64,000 nucleotides of DNA from Peronospora farinosa (Eukaryota; Oomycota; Peronosporomycetes; Peronosporales; Peronosporaceae): assembly GCA_947646735.1 (NCBI GenBank), contig CANTFK010000380.1:169884-233883 (forward strand), written 5' to 3'. The stretch's first letter is position 1, and each line of letters begins with the position of its first letter. Made by a program: the position numbers and the translations under genes. Positions 61,000 to 64,000 of this stretch are shown here, piece after piece. The notes below the pieces were generated by a model. That model had not been told where the DNA came from. It saw nothing but the letters and a program-made list of their open reading frames with translations, and did no database searches.

Positions 61000-61520
61000 A
61001 GTGGTAATGTACGACAGAGTTGTACTCAGAGAAGAATAAGAGCCATCGTGCCATCCGTTGGGACAGGTATGGGCTCTTCATCGCTGTGCACAGCGATGCA
61101 TGATCGGTATACAAAGTAAATGTACGCTCACCAAGCAGATGCACGCGAAACTTGATGAGTGCATAGCGCATCGCTAACAACTCCTTGTCGTAAATCGGAT
61201 AGTTCTCAGTTGGCTTCATCTGTCGCGACTGATAGCTCACGACTCGTTCGTGGCCCTCATCATCATTATTGCATGAGGGTACAACTGATTGCAAAATCAC
61301 TGGCATCGCAAACCACGTGGAACGCCTTGAAGTCGTCTGGTAGGAACAGCACTGGCGCTGACGCCAGGCTCTTTTTCACTGCTTCGAAGGCTGCTTGGTG
61401 CTCGGGACGCCACGACCACGTGGCGTCTTTCTTCAAGAGTGACGACAAAGGCTGAATGAAACCACCATATTCCTTTGTATACTTGTGCAAATAATTAGCC
61501 AAGCCGAGCCACTGGCGCAA
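61000..61520 (-). pseudogene. pol: RNase H of element F
   Basis: Two overlapping frames (61520-61266 and 61306-60998) join at a frameshift. Blocks are WLGLANYLHKYTKEYGGF, VVCDASDFAISCTLMQ (first D), IYDKELLAMRYALIKFRVHLLG (E) and LYTDHASLCTAM (D). The C-terminal ADALSRHP block is visible near 60980 in another frame. Confidence 0.85.
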
Positions 61521-61599
61521 CTACCTAGGGTTTTTGGGTGTGGGCCAAGAACAGATGGACGACACCTTCTCTGGATCAGCTCAAACTCCCGATTCGCTC

Positions 61600-62340
61600 A
61601 CATATCAACTCAGCAATGGAATCTCCGGTGCACAAAAGACACAATTTTTGAGATTCGCGTACAACTTGTTGTCCCGCATAACTTGAAACACTTGCTTCAG
61701 GTGTTGAAGGTGAACTTCGACATCGTTGAGGTTGCCCTCGGCGCGACTGTGGACGAAAATATCGTCAAAATAACTTGGGGCAAAGTTCCGAAGAGGTCTC
61801 AACACTTGAGACACCATGCGATTGAAAGTGGCCGGAGAGTTCTTCAACCCTTGTGGCATTACCAGCCACTCCCATAACATGCCACTCGGGTTGCTCACCG
61901 CGGTAAGTGGGATATCGCTCGGGCGCATTAAAATCTGGTAAAAGCCATCGGTCAAGTCGATGGCACTGAAGATGACACTACCTGACATGGAATTCAGCAC
62001 CATGTCCTTCCTGGGATTATTCTTTTACGCAGGAATAGTGGCATCATTTAACTTGTTTAACGCATGCACTATCCGCCATCCTCCCTTTGCCTTCTTCACG
62101 CAGAAGGTTGGACTCGAATGTGGTGAGATACTCTCACGCACATGACCCGCCTTGCGGCGGCCTTCGAAGAATGCGTCAATAGCTTTGACTTGATCTCGAG
62201 GTAAAGGCTTCTGCCTTGTCTAACAATACTTCGACCCTGGCACGAGATCAATCTCGTGCCGAACACCACGGTCAGCAGGAAATTCAGTCGGGATATTGTC
62301 CGGGAATACGTCTGCATACTCACGAGCAATGTCTTAGACA
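61600..62340 (-). pseudogene. pol: Reverse transcriptase of element F
   Basis: Upstream blocks are in broken frames between 62340 and 62010 (EIDLVPGSKY, RESISPHSSPTFCVKKAKG, WRIVHALNKLNDATIPAQ). The frame 62003-61605 contains SAIDLTDGFYQILMRPSD, GMLWEWLVMPQGLKNSPATFNR and the catalytic SYFDDIFVHSRAE, followed by the palm end (KLYANLKNCVFCAPEIPLLS) and a stop. The YFDD variant is shared with element E. Confidence 0.85.
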
Positions 62341-63425
62341 GGGCTACCATATTCTTGCAGCGCCTTCCATGACTGTGACGCAAACCTTTTCTCACGCGCT
62401 TACTTTGGCTCAGCGATTCGAGGACGCGCCATATGCTCCTCGTTCGCCACAGTATTCACTTTGTTGGTGGTCAGACACACTTGTTCAACAGTGCCTCCCT
62501 CAAGGTCACGTCAGAAATGCTTCCAGGAGAGACCTGAAAGGCTTGTGATTGAAGACGCGTCGCGATGTGGACTCGCGACTTCCATGTATTGGAGTCTTTG
62601 TGGACTCCCTTTCACGTACACGATAGCGTGGACACATATCAACGCTGAATTCTCGATGCTGGTGTCCTCATAGCGCTTCGAGTCACTTCTCGAAGCTAGC
62701 GACCCACAGTCAGGTGATAAACCATCACCCCCCTTTAGGCACTGGATGTCGTCATCCGTAATGCCGGAAACACGGGACGAGTAGCCCATACGATAGTAGC
62801 CCATACTCAACCGTCGACACTTAATGCGGGAGCTCCTGCTAGGCCGCCGTAAACACGTGTGGGAGCCCCTGCTCAACCACAATTTGAGCATGTGGGAAAC
62901 TCGGATCGACCACAGTGGGTGATGATGAGACCCCGGTTCGACCTTCATGATCTCGCGTGGGCAATCCTGTCCGTCTACGTTGTACTCGTGTGGGATTCCC
63001 TGCTATACCACCATATGCCCCTGTAGGAACCTCGGTTTGTCCACAATGGGTGATGATGGGAACCCCGGTTCAACCACTGCATTCACGTGCAGGAACCCCT
63101 GTTCAACCGCATTAATGACGCGCGGGAACCCTTGTTCGACCGCGTCGTCCTCGTCGCCCATCTCGCTGTGGATCGAGGAGTCACTGTCACTTGTGTCTCG
63201 AAGAACAGCACAAGCAGTGCAGAGAGAACCATCGCTCGCTCTGTGCACCGCCAGCGTCGTGTAATCACGATCCCCGACTGTGACGTTCGGCCAGTCACTT
63301 GGAGATACCAAAAGATGGGTAAACACTTCACTGACATCGAACTTGCGTCGACGTCTCACTGATCGGGCTAACCAGTCGATCTGGGGCTTATAACGTGCCC
63401 CCATGGCATGCCCAGTATGCAATCG
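62341..63425 (-). pseudogene. Protease end and repetitive protease-RT linker of element F
   Basis: The frame starting at 63422 (MGARYKPQIDWLARSVRRR) is the segment just after the protease C-terminal motif; the protease itself is missing. An acidic piece follows and then a degenerate peptide repeat (AVEQGFPRVINAVEQGFLHVNAVVEPGFPS...) that continues on the DNA level to about 62820, with units around gaacccctgttcaacc. Stops interrupt it. This is the third gypsy family here with repeats in that linker. Confidence 0.65.
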
Positions 63426-63904
63426 AATACAAAATTCATTGCGATCGCCAAAAAATCATCATTGCTGCGAAAACTATTAAACGTGTATGTGGCGAAGTGA
63501 AGGAGTGAATTTCGCAAAGTGTGATCGCATATTTTCGGTTAAGTCCGAAACGGTCAATATTAATGAGTCGCGATCTCGCGGCCAATATTGATGAGTCGCG
63601 ATCTCGCAGAAAGGTTTCGAGATGACGTCAAATGGGATGGAAAACAGTGAATGGTGTAGTTTGCACTTCTATGTGGGGTCAAATATGGCCTAGGAACTAC
63701 GCTATTGCGATCTCCAGTATTTCCGATGGCGATCCGCGTGAACGCGATCGCTAAGAAGGAGGATGGGTACATCCAAGCATGTGGAAGATGGTCTGGCGTG
63801 GATCACGTCGCTATGGAGGACTGGAATGGTGGATATGACATGTCACATAGATGAACTATCTCACATGACCTGAGAAACGGTGAAGAGGACAAGTCGTGAT
63901 CCGG
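63426..63904. other. Unassigned GATC-rich sequence beyond the truncated element F
   Basis: No gene. A 27-29 base duplication (ATGAGTCGCGATCTCGC, 63562-63610) and frequent CGCGATC sites resemble the array in the insertion at 52.7-53.8 kb. Confidence 0.4.
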
Positions 63905-64000
63905 CGGATCGCGATCCGATATTAATTATTAGTATCGCGATCCGATATTAATTAGTTAGTATCGCGATCCGATACTAATTATTTAGTACCGCGATCCGAT
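63905..64000. repeat. Tandem repeat of about 27 bp running off the window
   Basis: Three and a half units of roughly TATCGCGATCCGATATTAAT plus TAGTTAG, with small variants, continue to the last base of the window. Confidence 0.8.

Larger units (their letters stand above)
56456..63425 (-). mobile_element. Gypsy (chromovirus) element F, minus strand, with a mitochondrial DNA insert
   Basis: On the minus strand the order is protease end (63.4 kb), linker, RT, RNase H, integrase, chromodomain start, antisense-ORF region and 3' LTR (56.9-56.5 kb). Gag and the 5' LTR are missing beyond 63425. The chromodomain is interrupted by mitochondrial DNA at 57841-58920. The family is related to family D at 38.7-40.2 kb. 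Confidence 0.88.

Overview
The window looks like a repeat-rich block of an oomycete (Peronosporales-type) nuclear genome. Evidence: short spliceosomal introns (66-110 bp), matches to the oomycete Inr/FPR start-site motif (GCTCATTYYNCAWTTT) before several genes, a secreted GH81 beta-1,3-glucanase, Ty3/gypsy chromoviral elements, and an AT-rich mitochondrial insert carrying rps8 and rpl6.

Layout. 1-6.3 kb is the 3' part of a gypsy element (A). 6.3-7.4 kb holds non-LTR and RNase H remnants. 7.47-15.34 kb is a large inverted repeat: two virtually identical 3131-bp arms around a 1611-bp unique spacer, each arm carrying a full GH81 gene, transcribed divergently. 15.4-22.7 kb is a compact island of ordinary genes: a LYC1-like acetyltransferase, chaperonin subunit CCT7 (3 exons), ribosomal protein bL20 (2 exons), a PTC7-like PP2C phosphatase (4 exons) and a small membrane protein. 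23.8-26.0 kb is a composite of two gypsy families. 26.7-27.7 kb is a non-LTR 3' end. 27.67-38.01 kb is a second large inverted repeat: arms of about 4.95 kb around a 440-bp spacer, each with a tRNA-Ile(UAU) gene, a copia remnant and a degenerate minisatellite. 38.66-42.57 kb is two gypsy 3' halves fused head to head. 43.7-46.6 kb carries a spliced conserved gene and an intact PH-domain/histidine-phosphatase gene. 47.96-55.1 kb is gypsy element E, whose integrase is split by a 1.17-kb GATC-rich LTR-like insertion. 56.5-63.4 kb is gypsy element F on the minus strand, itself invaded by a 1.08-kb mitochondrial DNA insert. The window ends in a GATC-rich tandem repeat.

The most unusual pattern is an extra antisense reading frame at the 3' end of the chromodomain gypsy elements. 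It starts beside the 3' LTR and runs backwards into the pol linker, encoding an acidic N-terminus, a coiled coil and in some families an Arg/Ser-rich stretch. It recurs in families with different LTRs, two copies share a D-P-x-L-[IV]-V-D-Y motif, and two have oomycete core-promoter elements just before the antisense ATG. I read this as an accessory antisense gene of oomycete chromoviruses. The second notable theme is two long, spacer-containing inverted duplications within 31 kb.
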